Positions 48,058 through 58,803 are shown, counted from the first letter of the stretch. The stretch is 64,000 nucleotides of DNA from Acinetobacter sp. ANC 3813 (GCF_002135435.1 NZ_NEGK01000004.1:248001-312000); one strand, 5' to 3'. Notes: generated from the sequence alone by a model not told the origin. Program-made: numbers and translations.

Positions 48058-48222
48058 ATTGAACACCTATAAAAGATTCTATAAAAAGCCTGTGGATGGG
48101 GAATCCATAGGCGCCTTGTTATTCTTAGTTCCAAATGCAGTGATGCCATCAACTTGCATAAATCATCAATGCATCAAAGTGTTTTAAGAATCAATAGTGC
48201 ATTTGCAACTAAGAACATTCAC

Positions 48223-49503
48223 TTAAAATGCGGTATTGAATTTAATGCCGCCAATCCAAGCATTTTCACCATTTTTATATGCGCCAACATGGCGTACATA
48301 TTGCACATTCGGACGAATCGTCAACCAATTTGCGGCATGAAAGCCGTAATAAATTTCTGCGTCGTATTCTTCGCTTTGCAGACCGCGGGCATCAACAGTG
48401 TTGTTGGCAATTCTGGCGTCATTCACATTATCATTGATGCTGATTCGGCCTACACCAAAGGCTATTTCATCCTTCGGACGAGCATCAAATGCGCCTTTGT
48501 ACACCAAGCCGACATTTTGCATATTGCTGACATTATTGGTGTCTGAATCATGCACTGTCACATTGACAAAACCGCTTAAACCGCGCGATGCATCATCTTT
48601 ATGAGCAGTCAGCTGCTGCTTGGCAACCATCCAGCCGCCTTGATGATGTTCTTTTTCATTCACAGGACTGTTAATGACATCCGCATCTGCTGTGCTGTAG
48701 TAGTAGCCCGCGCGGTATTCACCTGCTAATTTAGCCGCACCGACTTTGGGTGACCAAACAACTTCTGCAGGAATAATGGCGCCATGTGAACCATCTGTAC
48801 TTAAATTCCAGCCTTTGCCGCGTTCTAAATTTTCAGGGTTGTATTCATACACCCCAACTTGGGCAAATAAATCTGGACGAATATTGTATTTCACTCGGGC
48901 AGCCCACTGACTGACAGGCCAGTTGTACCATTGGTCGCCTACCCAGTTGCCCACTTGAGAACCGCAAAGTGCAAGGTTTTGAAAATCACAGTCAAAACTA
49001 TTGAAATCTTCACCTTCACCAAAACGGCCTACTTTCACATCTAGCTTTTGATCTAAGAATTGTTTTTTAATCCAAAAGTCTGTCAGACGCCATGTTTGAC
49101 CGCGACCCCAGACTTCTTGAGCAGAACTCAAATGACCATTCAATGCTTCAGACGTATTCGAAAGATTGTGTCCATTACGCTGTGTCACGGTAATTTGCGC
49201 TTCGGTATTTTCCCAGCCTGCGATTTTTTCCAAGTCTAGATGAGCGCCCAAGGCAAATTGATCGGCATATTCAGTGCCATGACTCGCTGATTTTTTTGCA
49301 TCAAGCAAAGTCGCCATTTCACCGGTATAACCAAAACTGAAATCATAGCCTTTGTTCTGAAGCTCAATCCGTTGACCATTCCAATCACCAAGCATCCATT
49401 GGCCTTCTGAACTAAATGCATCTGCCGCATAAACAACTGAATTAGAGAATAAAAAAGCCACTAAAGTTGCATATACAGCCTGATTTAATGGATGAATATT
49501 CAT
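48223..49503 (-). CDS. oprB: Carbohydrate-selective porin, OprB family
   Basis: 426-residue outer-membrane beta barrel with signal peptide (about 1-26, ends VVYAADAF) and OprB features: NWVGDQWYNWPVSQWAARVKYN, repeated aromatic/polar strands and a C-terminal phenylalanine (GGIKFNTAF). It allows glucose to reach the periplasm, where Gcd oxidises it. It is 166 bp upstream of gcd on the same strand, so co-expression is likely. An internal piece of a related copy is found as a scar at 49987-50246. Confidence 0.93.
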   Translation of the reverse strand: MNIHPLNQAVYATLVAFLFSNSVVYAADAFSSEGQWMLGDWNGQRIELQNKGYDFSFGYTGEMATLLDAKKSASHGTEYADQFALGAHLDLEKIAGWENTEAQITVTQRNGHNLSNTSEALNGHLSSAQEVWGRGQTWRLTDFWIKKQFLDQKLDVKVGRFGEGEDFNSFDCDFQNLALCGSQVGNWVGDQWYNWPVSQWAARVKYNIRPDLFAQVGVYEYNPENLERGKGWNLSTDGSHGAIIPAEVVWSPKVGAAKLAGEYRAGYYYSTADADVINSPVNEKEHHQGGWMVAKQQLTAHKDDASRGLSGFVNVTVHDSDTNNVSNMQNVGLVYKGAFDARPKDEIAFGVGRISINDNVNDARIANNTVDARGLQSEEYDAEIYYGFHAANWLTIRPNVQYVRHVGAYKNGENAWIGGIKFNTAF

Positions 49504-49725
49504 TAAAATATGGCCTAAATCACAATTTATGTGTATTTATGGTACACCCTTTATATTTTCTTAATGTAATTAATATTTAAAAAGTATTAATTTTGACTTT
49601 TTTTGTAAAATTACCGTTTTAATATTTTTCGAAACCCATACATAAGACATTAATTTTTAAAAACTAAATTTAAAAGCAATAAAAATAAAAAGATAAATAA
49701 AATCTTAATCACTCCATTTATCCTC

Positions 49726-49750
49726 CAATTCAATTCAATTCAATTCAATT
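49726..49750. repeat. CAATT x 5 simple repeat
   Basis: Five perfect copies of CAATT, about 223 bp upstream of the oprB ATG. The copy number may vary by slippage. Any effect on oprB expression is speculative. Confidence 0.8.
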
Positions 49751-49761
49751 CTGTTTATGTA

Positions 49762-49788
49762 AAAAGTCCTGCCGAGGCAGGACTTTTA
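49762..49788. terminator. Terminator after the ltrA remnant
   Basis: AAGTCCTGCC / GGCAGGACTT stem with a 2-nt loop and A/T runs, directly beyond the ltrA-like remnant on the minus strand. It is probably the terminator of the lost gene. Confidence 0.85.
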
Positions 49789-49816
49789 TTGCTGAGTATT
49801 TTGGTACTATGGTCAA

Positions 49817-49988
49817 TCAGTACTGAGCTTTCGGCTTTGCAATCAAGCTTTTCGTTAAAATCAAGCGCAAGGCATACACCACTGCCATCGCAAAAATGGC
49901 ATAGCCTGCTGGTCCAATGAATTGCGGAATGCACAGCACAATCACGACCGTTAGCGGATAAAGCCATTTTTTAAAGCCGCTTTGAAGT
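49817..49988 (-). pseudogene. 3' remnant of a second ltrA copy
   Basis: About 140 bp nearly identical to the 3' part of ltrA at 52028-52157, then a different C-terminal end (ALRLILTKSLIAKPK) with its own stop at 49817. Only the last about 55 codons are left. It breaks off in the codons that follow AAAGCCGCTTTGA, where oprB-like sequence begins. Confidence 0.8.
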
Positions 49989-50246
49989 ATTCATCTAGCA
50001 GTTTGGCCGCACCAGTTTACGGCGACCAAACAACTTCTACTGGAATAATGGCGCCATGTGAACCATCTGTTCTTAAATTCCAGCCTTTGCGCGTTCTAAA
50101 TTTTCAGAGTTATATTCATACACCCCGACTTGGGCAAATAAATCTGGACGAATATTGTATTTCACGCGGGCAGCCCACTGACTGACAGGCCACTTATAGC
50201 ATTGGTCGCCTACCCAGTTGCCCACTTGAGAACCGCAAAGGGCAAA
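49987..50246 (-). pseudogene. Internal remnant of a second oprB copy
   Basis: About 255 bp with high identity to oprB at 48734-48985, starting GTATTCATCTAG and ending GAACCGCAAAG. One base is missing (GCCTTTGCGCGTTC against GCCTTTGCCGCGTTC), so the frame is broken, and both ends of the gene are absent. It is fused directly to the ltrA remnant, which points to a deletion between two duplicated genes. Confidence 0.85.
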
Positions 50247-50260
50247 TCCCTAGAGCATGA

Positions 50261-50377
50261 TTAACTTGCATTGTAGAAATATTTATTTAAAAGTTTATCT
50301 GGATTTAACAATCGCGTAGCAATATGAAAAATTGCATGCCCTAATCCAAATAAAATTGATTCTTTAATAATGGCAGC
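50261..50377 (-). pseudogene. Possible C-terminal coding remnant
   Basis: A 38-codon minus-strand frame with protein-like composition (KESILFGLGHAIFHIATRLL) and a stop at 50261; a stop codon lies directly upstream and there is no start. It looks like the end of a lost gene. I do not recognise the family. Confidence 0.3.
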
Positions 50378-50402
50378 TTATGTGCCACATGACGTATTTT
50401 CA

Positions 50403-50428
50403 GAAGCCCTCTCGTGAGGGCTTTTTAT
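50403..50428. terminator. Terminator downstream of the glycosyltransferase gene
   Basis: AGAAGCCCTCTC / GAGGGCTTTTT stem (AGCCCTC pairs with GAGGGCT). It lies 33 bp beyond the stop of the minus-strand glycosyltransferase. Confidence 0.8.
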
Positions 50429-50460
50429 TTTAAAGAGAGTATCCGAATAAAATTAATATT

Positions 50461-51768
50461 TTATCCAACTTCTTTGAGTTCAAATAACTCCCAATCTCCC
50501 AGATTCTCACTGTTAAGCCTAAGCGTTCCATTCTCAAATGAAATTAGTAATTTATCTTTATTCTTAACATAAAAAAATCCATCAGCATGGTAACGTTCCA
50601 GATCAAACAGTTTAGCTAGGCTGGATGAATTTGCACGCAAGCTCACGCCATCACTTGCTAAGGTAAAAAGCTCACCCTGTTCATTGCAGAAAAATAAAAT
50701 ACATTTACCTGATTCATTCACTTTCAAAGGCAATATTAAAATAGGGTATCCCTTACCAGCAGAAATCGCCTTCTCTTTTGAGTCTGAATATTTAAGCTGA
50801 TGGCTATGAAAATCTTCCAAAGTTAAATTATAAGGCACAGGCGCAGCTCTAAAATTAATTTCCTGCACAAACCCTAAATTTAATGCCTGTATCAATCTTT
50901 CATGCTCAAATACATGCATTACGCGATACAGCTCAGCCAATCCATTTACTCCAGCCAGCTCATATTGCTCCTTAAAATAATTGAGCCGTGTAAATTCATT
51001 TTTTGCCAAACGTTGTACTACAACATCATTAGTGATCCGCCTTAATTGCTTTTCAATAAAATATGCTTCAGACATCCCTTCAAAATGCAGAAGAGATAAG
51101 CAATCCAATTCAACCGCAACGAGCAGCTCATCATTCAAGGGCGCAACATTGTGATTCAAAATATAGCGTACTGGTTCTTTAGAACGGGCTAAAATTTTTC
51201 CCAGTTTATGCCCCCAGAAGCCCCCATTCGCATTCAATGCTTTAGGATAAAACCGCAAAGCCGACTTATCATTCTTCTTACTGTTTATTTTAAAATGGCG
51301 CGTATTAAAAATATCTGACTTATCAATAATCTGCGTATAAACAGCTTCTTTTGAAAGCATACGTACCGAAAACACGTTCACCGGCAATATTTTTAAGATC
51401 GTCTTTAATATATATGGCGAATAAATAAACTCATCAATATCTATATTTGCAACCCACTCGCATTCGGTCATTTCTCGAGCATATGCATAATTGCTAAACT
51501 GCCTTTGCTCTATGCCTAAAGGTTTCTCGCTCGTAGGCGTATCATCAAATCTTATGCTATTTTCAAATGACCAATACTGTTTATCACATTGTATAAATGA
51601 TACTTGCAGATGATCGCTATATTCACTCAAAGGACTGTTATAAAGCGGGTCATCTAAAAAAATATAGATGTGATCAATTCCAATTGCCAGATGATACTCT
51701 ATGAATTGAAGAATGATGCTTTCATCTGCTCTTACCGTAGTTGATATTGCAATGTCGTTTTTTTTCAC
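50461..51768 (-). CDS. Glycosyltransferase family 2/92-like protein
   Basis: 435 residues. The N-terminal 250 residues match the Glyco_tranf_2_4 type: AISTTVRADESIILQFIEYH, the strand-acid IYIFLDDPL, and the metal-binding DxD-like segment ANIDIDEFIY near 113. A C-terminal region of about 130 residues has beta-rich sequence (LILPLKVNESGKCILFFC). Likely adds a sugar to a surface polysaccharide or glycan; the substrate is unknown. It sits between two partial ltrA copies (49817-49988 and the intact gene), which suggests the locus was built by insertion or rearrangement. Confidence 0.75.
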   Translation of the reverse strand: MKKNDIAISTTVRADESIILQFIEYHLAIGIDHIYIFLDDPLYNSPLSEYSDHLQVSFIQCDKQYWSFENSIRFDDTPTSEKPLGIEQRQFSNYAYAREMTECEWVANIDIDEFIYSPYILKTILKILPVNVFSVRMLSKEAVYTQIIDKSDIFNTRHFKINSKKNDKSALRFYPKALNANGGFWGHKLGKILARSKEPVRYILNHNVAPLNDELLVAVELDCLSLLHFEGMSEAYFIEKQLRRITNDVVVQRLAKNEFTRLNYFKEQYELAGVNGLAELYRVMHVFEHERLIQALNLGFVQEINFRAAPVPYNLTLEDFHSHQLKYSDSKEKAISAGKGYPILILPLKVNESGKCILFFCNEQGELFTLASDGVSLRANSSSLAKLFDLERYHADGFFYVKNKDKLLISFENGTLRLNSENLGDWELFELKEVG

Positions 51769-51972
51769 TTTATGTGCACCTATTCATTTTTTATAAAAAT
51801 GGCATTACCCTCAACGAATCAATGCCATTAAAATGAAGCAAGAAATATAAATATTTATAATGAATGCGATTAAGAACTCAAAGGTATCATGAACTTAATT
51901 AATAGAGAATGATCAAAATCACCACTTTTAAAGCCTCTTCAAGGAAGCCAGCATGAACCGCCCAATAATAAA

Positions 51973-52000
51973 AGAATCCCGCTGAATGAGCGGGATTTTT
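51973..52000. terminator. Terminator downstream of ltrA
   Basis: AATCCCGCT / AGCGGGATT stem with a 5-nt loop and T run. The stem sequence is the same as that of the nrdB terminator at 42118. It is only 4 bp from the ltrA stop. Confidence 0.85.
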
Positions 52001-52003
52001 GAG

Positions 52004-53176
52004 TTAAGCCGCAGTTAAAAAGCGCTTGCTCAGAATCAAGCGCAATACATACACCACTGCCATCGCAAAAATGGCATAGCCTGCTGGTCCAATGAATTGC
52101 GGAATGCACAGCACAATCACGACCGTTAGCGGATAAAGCCATTTTTTAAAGCCGCTTTGATGATGCGCCTCATGCAGCACATACAGGCTTGTGGTGTAGA
52201 CCATCAAACTGATTGCCACAAAATAGCTTTCACGCTCAGAGCTGATCAGCGCTTCATGCGATACCACATCGACAGCTGCCGCCAGCGCAGCGCCAAGCGC
52301 CGCAATGCTGATAAAAACAAAGAAATGTCCATACCCCCAAGCAAAAGCCATTTTACGGCTGTTTAAGCGTTCTGCAATTTCGCTGTCAAAATATGCCCAC
52401 CAAATGGTAAACATCATCAGCAGGCCGCCAATCATTAAAAATATCAGTTCTGTACTAAAACGCTGATTCTGTAGCGCATCTGCCATCGCCAAAGAACAGC
52501 CGACAATCGACTCGCCCAATACAATAATTGTCAGCAGTGCATAACGTTCTGAAATATGATGCGCATGCCACGGCGTCCGGCTTGCCGCTTCTGCAAATAT
52601 CGGCACGCACAGCTCTGCTGCCGCCAATAAGAGAAATAGATAGCCTGTAAAATGAATCGGTGAAAAATGAAACCCCAGCCAGCCCAATTGCACGATAATA
52701 ATGCCAAAGGCATAGCGCAGTGCAGTTTTGCGCCGCTGCACATCGTGCTTGGCTACGCGGAACCATTGCGTGACTAAACTCAGGCGCATAATGGCATAGC
52801 CAATAATGATCACGTCAAAATCTTGCTGCTGAAATGCGCGGGGTATTCCCGCGGCAATCACCAATGAACCAACAATTTGCACAAAAGTTAAAATTCGGTA
52901 CAGCGCATCATCATTATCATAGGCTGAAGCAAACCAGCTGAAATTCATCCATGCCCACCATAGGGCAAAAAACACCATGCCATACAGCATTAAGCCATGA
53001 GATAAATGATTTTCGACAAGGGCATGATGCAGCTGCTGTCCCGCTGTGGCGATAGCAACAACGAAGATCAAATCAAATAGCAATTCAAGTGAAGTCGCAA
53101 CGCGATGTTTTTCGTGCGGATCCCGCGGGGAGAGCGGTTTGAGCCAAGAACTGAGAGATATCATTGGATTTGTCAT
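52004..53176 (-). CDS. ltrA: Low temperature requirement protein A family membrane protein
   Basis: 390-residue polytopic inner-membrane protein of the LtrA family (about ten helices). Typical features are the N-terminal HRVATSLELLFDLIFVVAIA with the conserved Glu-Leu-Phe-Asp-Leu motif and a central ERYALLTIIVLGES. The family was named from a cold-growth phenotype in Listeria and its biochemical role is unsettled. Single gene with its own terminator. A broken 3' copy lies at 49817-49988. Confidence 0.88.
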   Translation of the reverse strand: MTNPMISLSSWLKPLSPRDPHEKHRVATSLELLFDLIFVVAIATAGQQLHHALVENHLSHGLMLYGMVFFALWWAWMNFSWFASAYDNDDALYRILTFVQIVGSLVIAAGIPRAFQQQDFDVIIIGYAIMRLSLVTQWFRVAKHDVQRRKTALRYAFGIIIVQLGWLGFHFSPIHFTGYLFLLLAAAELCVPIFAEAASRTPWHAHHISERYALLTIIVLGESIVGCSLAMADALQNQRFSTELIFLMIGGLLMMFTIWWAYFDSEIAERLNSRKMAFAWGYGHFFVFISIAALGAALAAAVDVVSHEALISSERESYFVAISLMVYTTSLYVLHEAHHQSGFKKWLYPLTVVIVLCIPQFIGPAGYAIFAMAVVYVLRLILSKRFLTAA

Positions 53177-53355
53177 GTATGCAGTCTTATTTTTTATTTA
53201 GTACAGCAAATTTTTTCAAATTCAGCTATTCGACACAAGCAAAGCTTACAAAATTAAATGCGCGTGGATGCTGAAACATGGCTAATTTCTGTATCCAAAA
53301 AATTAAAATATAACCGTAATGGCGCTCTATTTATCCAAAACAATACTACAGAACC

Positions 53356-54887
<1,532 letters not shown>

Positions 54888-54968
54888 AATATGTCATTGT
54901 TAGTTTTTTCAATAAAAGCGTTCTATGCAGCGCTTTTATCTTCAATGCATTTCTTAAGACGATACCCC

Positions 54969-56042
54969 TTATGAAGCAGTCTGTACCCGCGCAATATATA
55001 ATGGCATTTCCCAAGCCCCGCGAGCAAAGCCTTTGCACTGCGCCTGTACCGCCTTGTAACTGCGTACAAAAAGGCGGCCATTCCATGCCCATTCTTCTTG
55101 TGTGGTGCAATCGGCAATTCCACGCCCTTTTTGCATCGAAAAAATCTGCCCTTCGCTGAAGCTGGAGCCTGAAGCTGTGACAAACTGACGTATTTCTGTC
55201 AACGCGCTATTCATTACCCAATAGCCATAACCCTCGTTATACGCAGCGCGCCAGCACGGCGCTTCAACAACTGCCATTTTCCTATTAAGCGGATAAACGG
55301 TGATTTGATCATTGGCCGAAGCATTGGCATCAAAAAGCGAGGCGCAATTGTCTTTTGTGGCTGTTTTTTGCAGCAATACGCGCAGCCGTTTGGCTTGGGC
55401 ACTCTCCATATTGAACCGTTTTGCAATGCCGCGACTGTAGCCTTTCATTTGAATCAACGGCAGCTGATGCACCTTTAAAATGCCATCATTCGGCTGCTTG
55501 CCTTTACGGACAATCGCACTTGCCGTATTGAGCCTGCGCTGGTATTCATCCATTTTCAATAAAACAGCACTGGAACCTGCAGCCGATACAGACCATGAAC
55601 CCTGTTCCGCCTTCCAGGTGATTGGCTCAGCTTGCTGTACCGCTTGCAGCAATGCCTGAGTTTGCACTGCAGTCAGCTTCCCTTCACCTGTACGTTCATT
55701 TAGTGCCACAGCGCCATAACTGCGCCCAAGCAATGTGACTTGAATAATTTTTTTTACAGGCAATTGATCAGGATCTATTTTTACCCGCGCGGCCACTGCA
55801 GATTGCACACCTGCAGCGCGTTGCAGCAATATAGAAATCGGTCTGTCAATTTGCGCATCCGTCTGATAGCCCGCAGCGCGGCAAGCGCCAGAATTGTCGC
55901 AGGCCAATTCCCAATCTTTATGTAAAAAATGAAGTCCCCCCGCCATCTCTGCATGACTTTGCGAAACTAGGCTGCCCGAAAAGAATATGGCAAGGCTGAG
56001 AGCAAGGCGCAGTTTTAGGTTCTGCCGGCGTATAATCATCAC
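54969..56042 (-). CDS. DUF1176-family exported protein
   Basis: 357 residues with a signal peptide (about 12-31, ALSLAIFFSGSLVSQSHA). The DUF1176 pattern is seen: KDWELACDNSGACRAAGY near the start of the mature part, paired cysteines, and CWRAAYNEGYGYWVMN toward the end. Probably periplasmic. The family function is unknown. Single gene, divergent neighbour upstream is absent; tail-to-tail with thiD. Confidence 0.8.
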   Translation of the reverse strand: MMIIRRQNLKLRLALSLAIFFSGSLVSQSHAEMAGGLHFLHKDWELACDNSGACRAAGYQTDAQIDRPISILLQRAAGVQSAVAARVKIDPDQLPVKKIIQVTLLGRSYGAVALNERTGEGKLTAVQTQALLQAVQQAEPITWKAEQGSWSVSAAGSSAVLLKMDEYQRRLNTASAIVRKGKQPNDGILKVHQLPLIQMKGYSRGIAKRFNMESAQAKRLRVLLQKTATKDNCASLFDANASANDQITVYPLNRKMAVVEAPCWRAAYNEGYGYWVMNSALTEIRQFVTASGSSFSEGQIFSMQKGRGIADCTTQEEWAWNGRLFVRSYKAVQAQCKGFARGAWEMPLYIARVQTAS

Positions 56043-56157
56043 TGCACCTCCCCATTGTGCTTTTTTCTTAGATTACTCAACCCTAGCCTAGAATCAAAGT
56101 GCAATAAATAACATTAAGGCTGCTGTCAAAGATAGTTCTTCCTAGTCAAGTGAGTAC

Positions 56158-56562
56158 TTAAAAACTTCTGCTTTGCACCTTACCATCAAATTGCAGGCAA
56201 TCTTCCACCCGTATACGCTGAACTGCACTGAGTTCATCCAAATCAAACCAGCGGAATTCTGAGTGTTCTTCACTTAGCGCAATATGCGCATCATCCGCTA
56301 AAGCGCATCTAAAAATAAACGCATACGAATTTACAGCCAGATGAAAATAGGCGCCAGATAAATACTGAATCTGCACCGCACAGCCTAATTCTTCCAGACA
56401 TTCCCGAAACAATGCTTGATGAATGGTCTCGCCCTGATCTAAACCGCCGCCCGGCAAGCCCCAAGCAAAGTCGGCATAATTCGCTTTTAGCAGTAAGACT
56501 TGCTGCTGTGCATTACTAATTACCGCATGTGAACTCATCCGGTAAAAATCATGAAAACTCAT
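56158..56562 (-). CDS. NUDIX hydrolase
   Basis: 134 residues. A complete Nudix box GX5EX7REX2EEXG is seen in GGLDQGETIHQALFRECLEELG (about 38-59, the first G belongs to LPGGGLD). The protein should cleave a nucleoside diphosphate linked to another group, with Mg2+. The substrate is unknown. Typical size for small MutT-like proteins. Confidence 0.87.
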   Translation of the reverse strand: MSFHDFYRMSSHAVISNAQQQVLLLKANYADFAWGLPGGGLDQGETIHQALFRECLEELGCAVQIQYLSGAYFHLAVNSYAFIFRCALADDAHIALSEEHSEFRWFDLDELSAVQRIRVEDCLQFDGKVQSRSF

Positions 56563-56666
56563 CTTGAATACTCTGCCTAAAAACTAAAACTAGCTAACAG
56601 CTTCTAAGCTATTCCGCCTAGCTGTATAGACCTTAAGTAAAATGGCAATGTTAAGCAGCGCTAATT

Positions 56667-56849
56667 TCAATCTTTGGAAAAATCTGCACCATGAGATGTG
56701 CACTTTAAAATGGCTGTAAGATAACGCAGCGATGCAGTATAGGCAGGTACATTAAAATTAATGAAAGGTTTGTTGCCATGTGCCTGCTGAATTTCAGCAA
56801 ACACATGTACCGTATAATCAATACTTTGAGCTGCATAAATCACTGGCAT
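56667..56849 (-). CDS. Possible 60-residue hypothetical protein
   Basis: Short frame with plausible protein composition (FAEIQQAHGNKPFINFNV) that starts 21 bp after the stop of the SnoaL-like gene, on the same strand. The ribosome binding site is weak. No family recognised. It could be a small gene, a remnant, or chance; reported with low certainty. Confidence 0.3.
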   Translation of the reverse strand: MPVIYAAQSIDYTVHVFAEIQQAHGNKPFINFNVPAYTASLRYLTAILKCTSHGADFSKD

Positions 56850-56870
56850 TCGCTGCTCAAAACCGTGTCG

Positions 56871-57305
56871 CTATATTTCCCATTCTATACGCTTAACCGA
56901 CTCTGCTGAGATGGGTAGAGAAATATGCTGATGGATAATTTTCCATTTGTCTTTTTTCTTTTTAAAACAGATGGTCGTTCGGCACCATGAAATGCCTGGT
57001 GTCGGTATCCCGCTTTCAACATCAATCTTAGAAAAACAGTATACAAACGCGATATCATGCTCTGCATATATATTAATTCTATCGCGAAAAACCTTAAGCC
57101 CCTTTCTAAAATAATCCTTATAAATATTCCAAATCTGCTGATAAGCACTAATGCCGCACAGCTCCATCGTGACATCAAATAAACTAACATCCGCCGCACA
57201 ATACTCTACGATTTCATGCATATCTAAACTGCAAATCGCTTGATCCCAACGCTCTAAGACCGTCATGATCTCTTGTCCCGCAGATAAATCCCCTGTTATT
57301 TTCAT
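56871..57305 (-). CDS. SnoaL/NTF2-like protein (ketosteroid isomerase fold)
   Basis: 144 residues with the NTF2-like pattern: N-terminal helices with LERWDQAICSLDMHEI, the VEYCAADVSLFDVTM segment, and later beta strands (HDIAFVYCFSKIDVE, KKKDKWKIIHQHISLP). The last strand pair with His-Gln-His is typical of calcium/calmodulin-association or SnoaL-like domains. Function unknown; such domains form dimers with a cavity. Confidence 0.75.
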   Translation of the reverse strand: MKITGDLSAGQEIMTVLERWDQAICSLDMHEIVEYCAADVSLFDVTMELCGISAYQQIWNIYKDYFRKGLKVFRDRINIYAEHDIAFVYCFSKIDVESGIPTPGISWCRTTICFKKKKDKWKIIHQHISLPISAESVKRIEWEI

Positions 57306-57441
57306 CCTGTCCCTCTCAATATTTTAAAGAGTTACGTCTTTGGCCTTATAGCCCCCATCCTTGTTTTTACAGGATTGTGACTGATCACTAAATCATCACC
57401 ACCTTGACTTAAGATTAACTTAATTTTTTTAAATTGTGTGA

Positions 57442-58044
57442 TCAATTTGGCAATTTTATTAAAACTATTCGCCAGCTGAACTGTTCACGGCGCATTTCAA
57501 AACGTGTAATCAATCCTGCATCATTTGGCACTGCGACTTCAAAGCGGTTCCAGCCAATATAATGCGCTTGCGTCTTTACTTTGATAACCTCCTTAGGCTG
57601 AATTTCATTTTCCGTTAAACCCGCAGCAGAAGCCGTACCAGCCTGTGCTCCCGAAACAAATGGCCGTATTGACTGCGCTGCTGCGCTTCGCTCCAAAGCT
57701 GTTTTCAAATCCTTGCCTTGCAGCAATAAAAAAATGCTCTGTTCATTGACAGCAGCACTCACTGCCTGCTCACTTAAAGCATGGCTTAACTGGCCACCCC
57801 ACTGCTGCATAATTGCTGGCAAATGCTCTAAATGCGTTGCACGATTTATTCTGTCCTGAATCTGCGGTTTTAAACTGGATCTAACTTTTTCAAAATCAAT
57901 ATATTGTGCAAGCGCTGCAGCATCATTACGCAGATAGGCTAAATTTATTTGATGCAGCACCCAATACGGCGACGCAAAAAACAAGACCAAAAACAGCACT
58001 ATTGATGCTGTGATCAAAATTTTTAGCTTTTTCATCTTTGCCAT
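57442..58044 (-). CDS. DUF2939-family protein
   Basis: 200 residues with one N-terminal membrane helix (about 7-28, LKILITASIVLFLVLFFASPYW) and a periplasm-facing body that begins QINLAYLRNDAAALAQYIDFEKVR, the DUF2939 signature. It is probably anchored in the inner membrane. Function unknown. An Ala/Thr/Glu-rich linker occurs near residue 140. Confidence 0.78.
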   Translation of the reverse strand: MAKMKKLKILITASIVLFLVLFFASPYWVLHQINLAYLRNDAAALAQYIDFEKVRSSLKPQIQDRINRATHLEHLPAIMQQWGGQLSHALSEQAVSAAVNEQSIFLLLQGKDLKTALERSAAAQSIRPFVSGAQAGTASAAGLTENEIQPKEVIKVKTQAHYIGWNRFEVAVPNDAGLITRFEMRREQFSWRIVLIKLPN

Positions 58045-58095
58045 GATCTGAATTTTCCATCAATCAATGCATACCGCGATTACTTTCTGCGCAAT

Positions 58096-58126
58096 TAAAA
58101 AAAGCATGTTGAAGACATGCTTTTTT
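58096..58126. terminator. Terminator upstream of the DUF2939 gene
   Basis: AAAAAAAGCATGT / ACATGCTTTTTT-type stem around TTGAAG. It separates the DUF2939 gene from the YegP-like gene that is upstream on the same strand. Confidence 0.85.
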
Positions 58127-58233
58127 CCGTTCTTGAGCGACTTACTATTAAAAGTAACACGATGAACTTAGAGCAATGGCGCTAGGGCATTGCTCTCAAG
58201 TTTCAACTCAAAATATTCAAGTCTACAAATGCA

Positions 58234-58569
58234 CTAAGCTGTTAAATCCTTGATGGTTTCACTGCCGCCATTATTTTTTACAGATTCAATGCCTTTATCA
58301 CGCGACTGCTCACTGCCATAAAACTGGCTGGTGCCAATGATCTGATGATTCACCGCCTTCAAATTAAAATAGGGTTTACCGTTTTTCGCTTCCAGACGTT
58401 CATAACGGCTATCCTCTGGGCTATTCTTCTGTACGGATTCAATCCCATTATGTGCAGAAGCTTTGGCTTTATAGAGTTCGCTGGTTAAAATAATTTCACC
58501 GTTGCCTGCTTTCAGCACAAATCGGAACTGACCATCACTTGCCTGACTAATTTCATACCACCCCGCCAT
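58234..58569 (-). CDS. yegP: YegP-like DUF1508 protein
   Basis: 111 residues from the ATG at 58569, which has AAAGAGGTG upstream; a longer frame starts earlier but has no such site. Two tandem DUF1508 repeats are seen (DGQFRFVLKAGNGEIILTSE and KPYFNLKAVNHQIIGTSQFY), each followed by KGIESV or NGIESV. Length equals E. coli YegP (110). Cytosolic two-repeat protein of unknown function. Confidence 0.85.
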   Translation of the reverse strand: MAGWYEISQASDGQFRFVLKAGNGEIILTSELYKAKASAHNGIESVQKNSPEDSRYERLEAKNGKPYFNLKAVNHQIIGTSQFYGSEQSRDKGIESVKNNGGSETIKDLTA

Positions 58570-58764
58570 CTCACACCTCTTTTTTTCATTATAAAGTTTG
58601 TATTCGATAGAATCATGTTGCCTAAAAATTATTCTATTTCTATGAATATAATTTAAATTTATACAAGAAAACAATCTTTTTTTACTGGATTGAATCGTAT
58701 AAAAATCACCAATTCCAAACCATAAAATTATTTATTTTTCTTATAGTTAATGTTAAATAATCCA

Positions 58765-58796
58765 TAAAAAAGGACGGCGCATTGCGCCGCCCTTTT
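58765..58796. terminator. Terminator of the CHMI-like gene
   Basis: GGACGGCGC / GCGCCGCCC-type stem preceded by a run of A and followed by TTTTGTT; between the CHMI-like gene and the YegP-like gene. Confidence 0.85.
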
Positions 58797-58803
58797 GTTG
58801 TAT

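Noticed and set aside
48154..48546. 130-residue plus-strand frame
   Set aside because: Lies antisense within oprB; the oprB frame has clear family features and explains the region.
49755..49967. 70-residue minus-strand frame repeated at 51939-52142
   Set aside because: Both are out-of-frame readings of the same ltrA 3' sequence and its duplicated fragment; not a real gene pair.
52455..52766. 103-residue minus-strand frame in ltrA
   Set aside because: Alternative frame of ltrA with cysteine- and arginine-rich non-protein-like composition.
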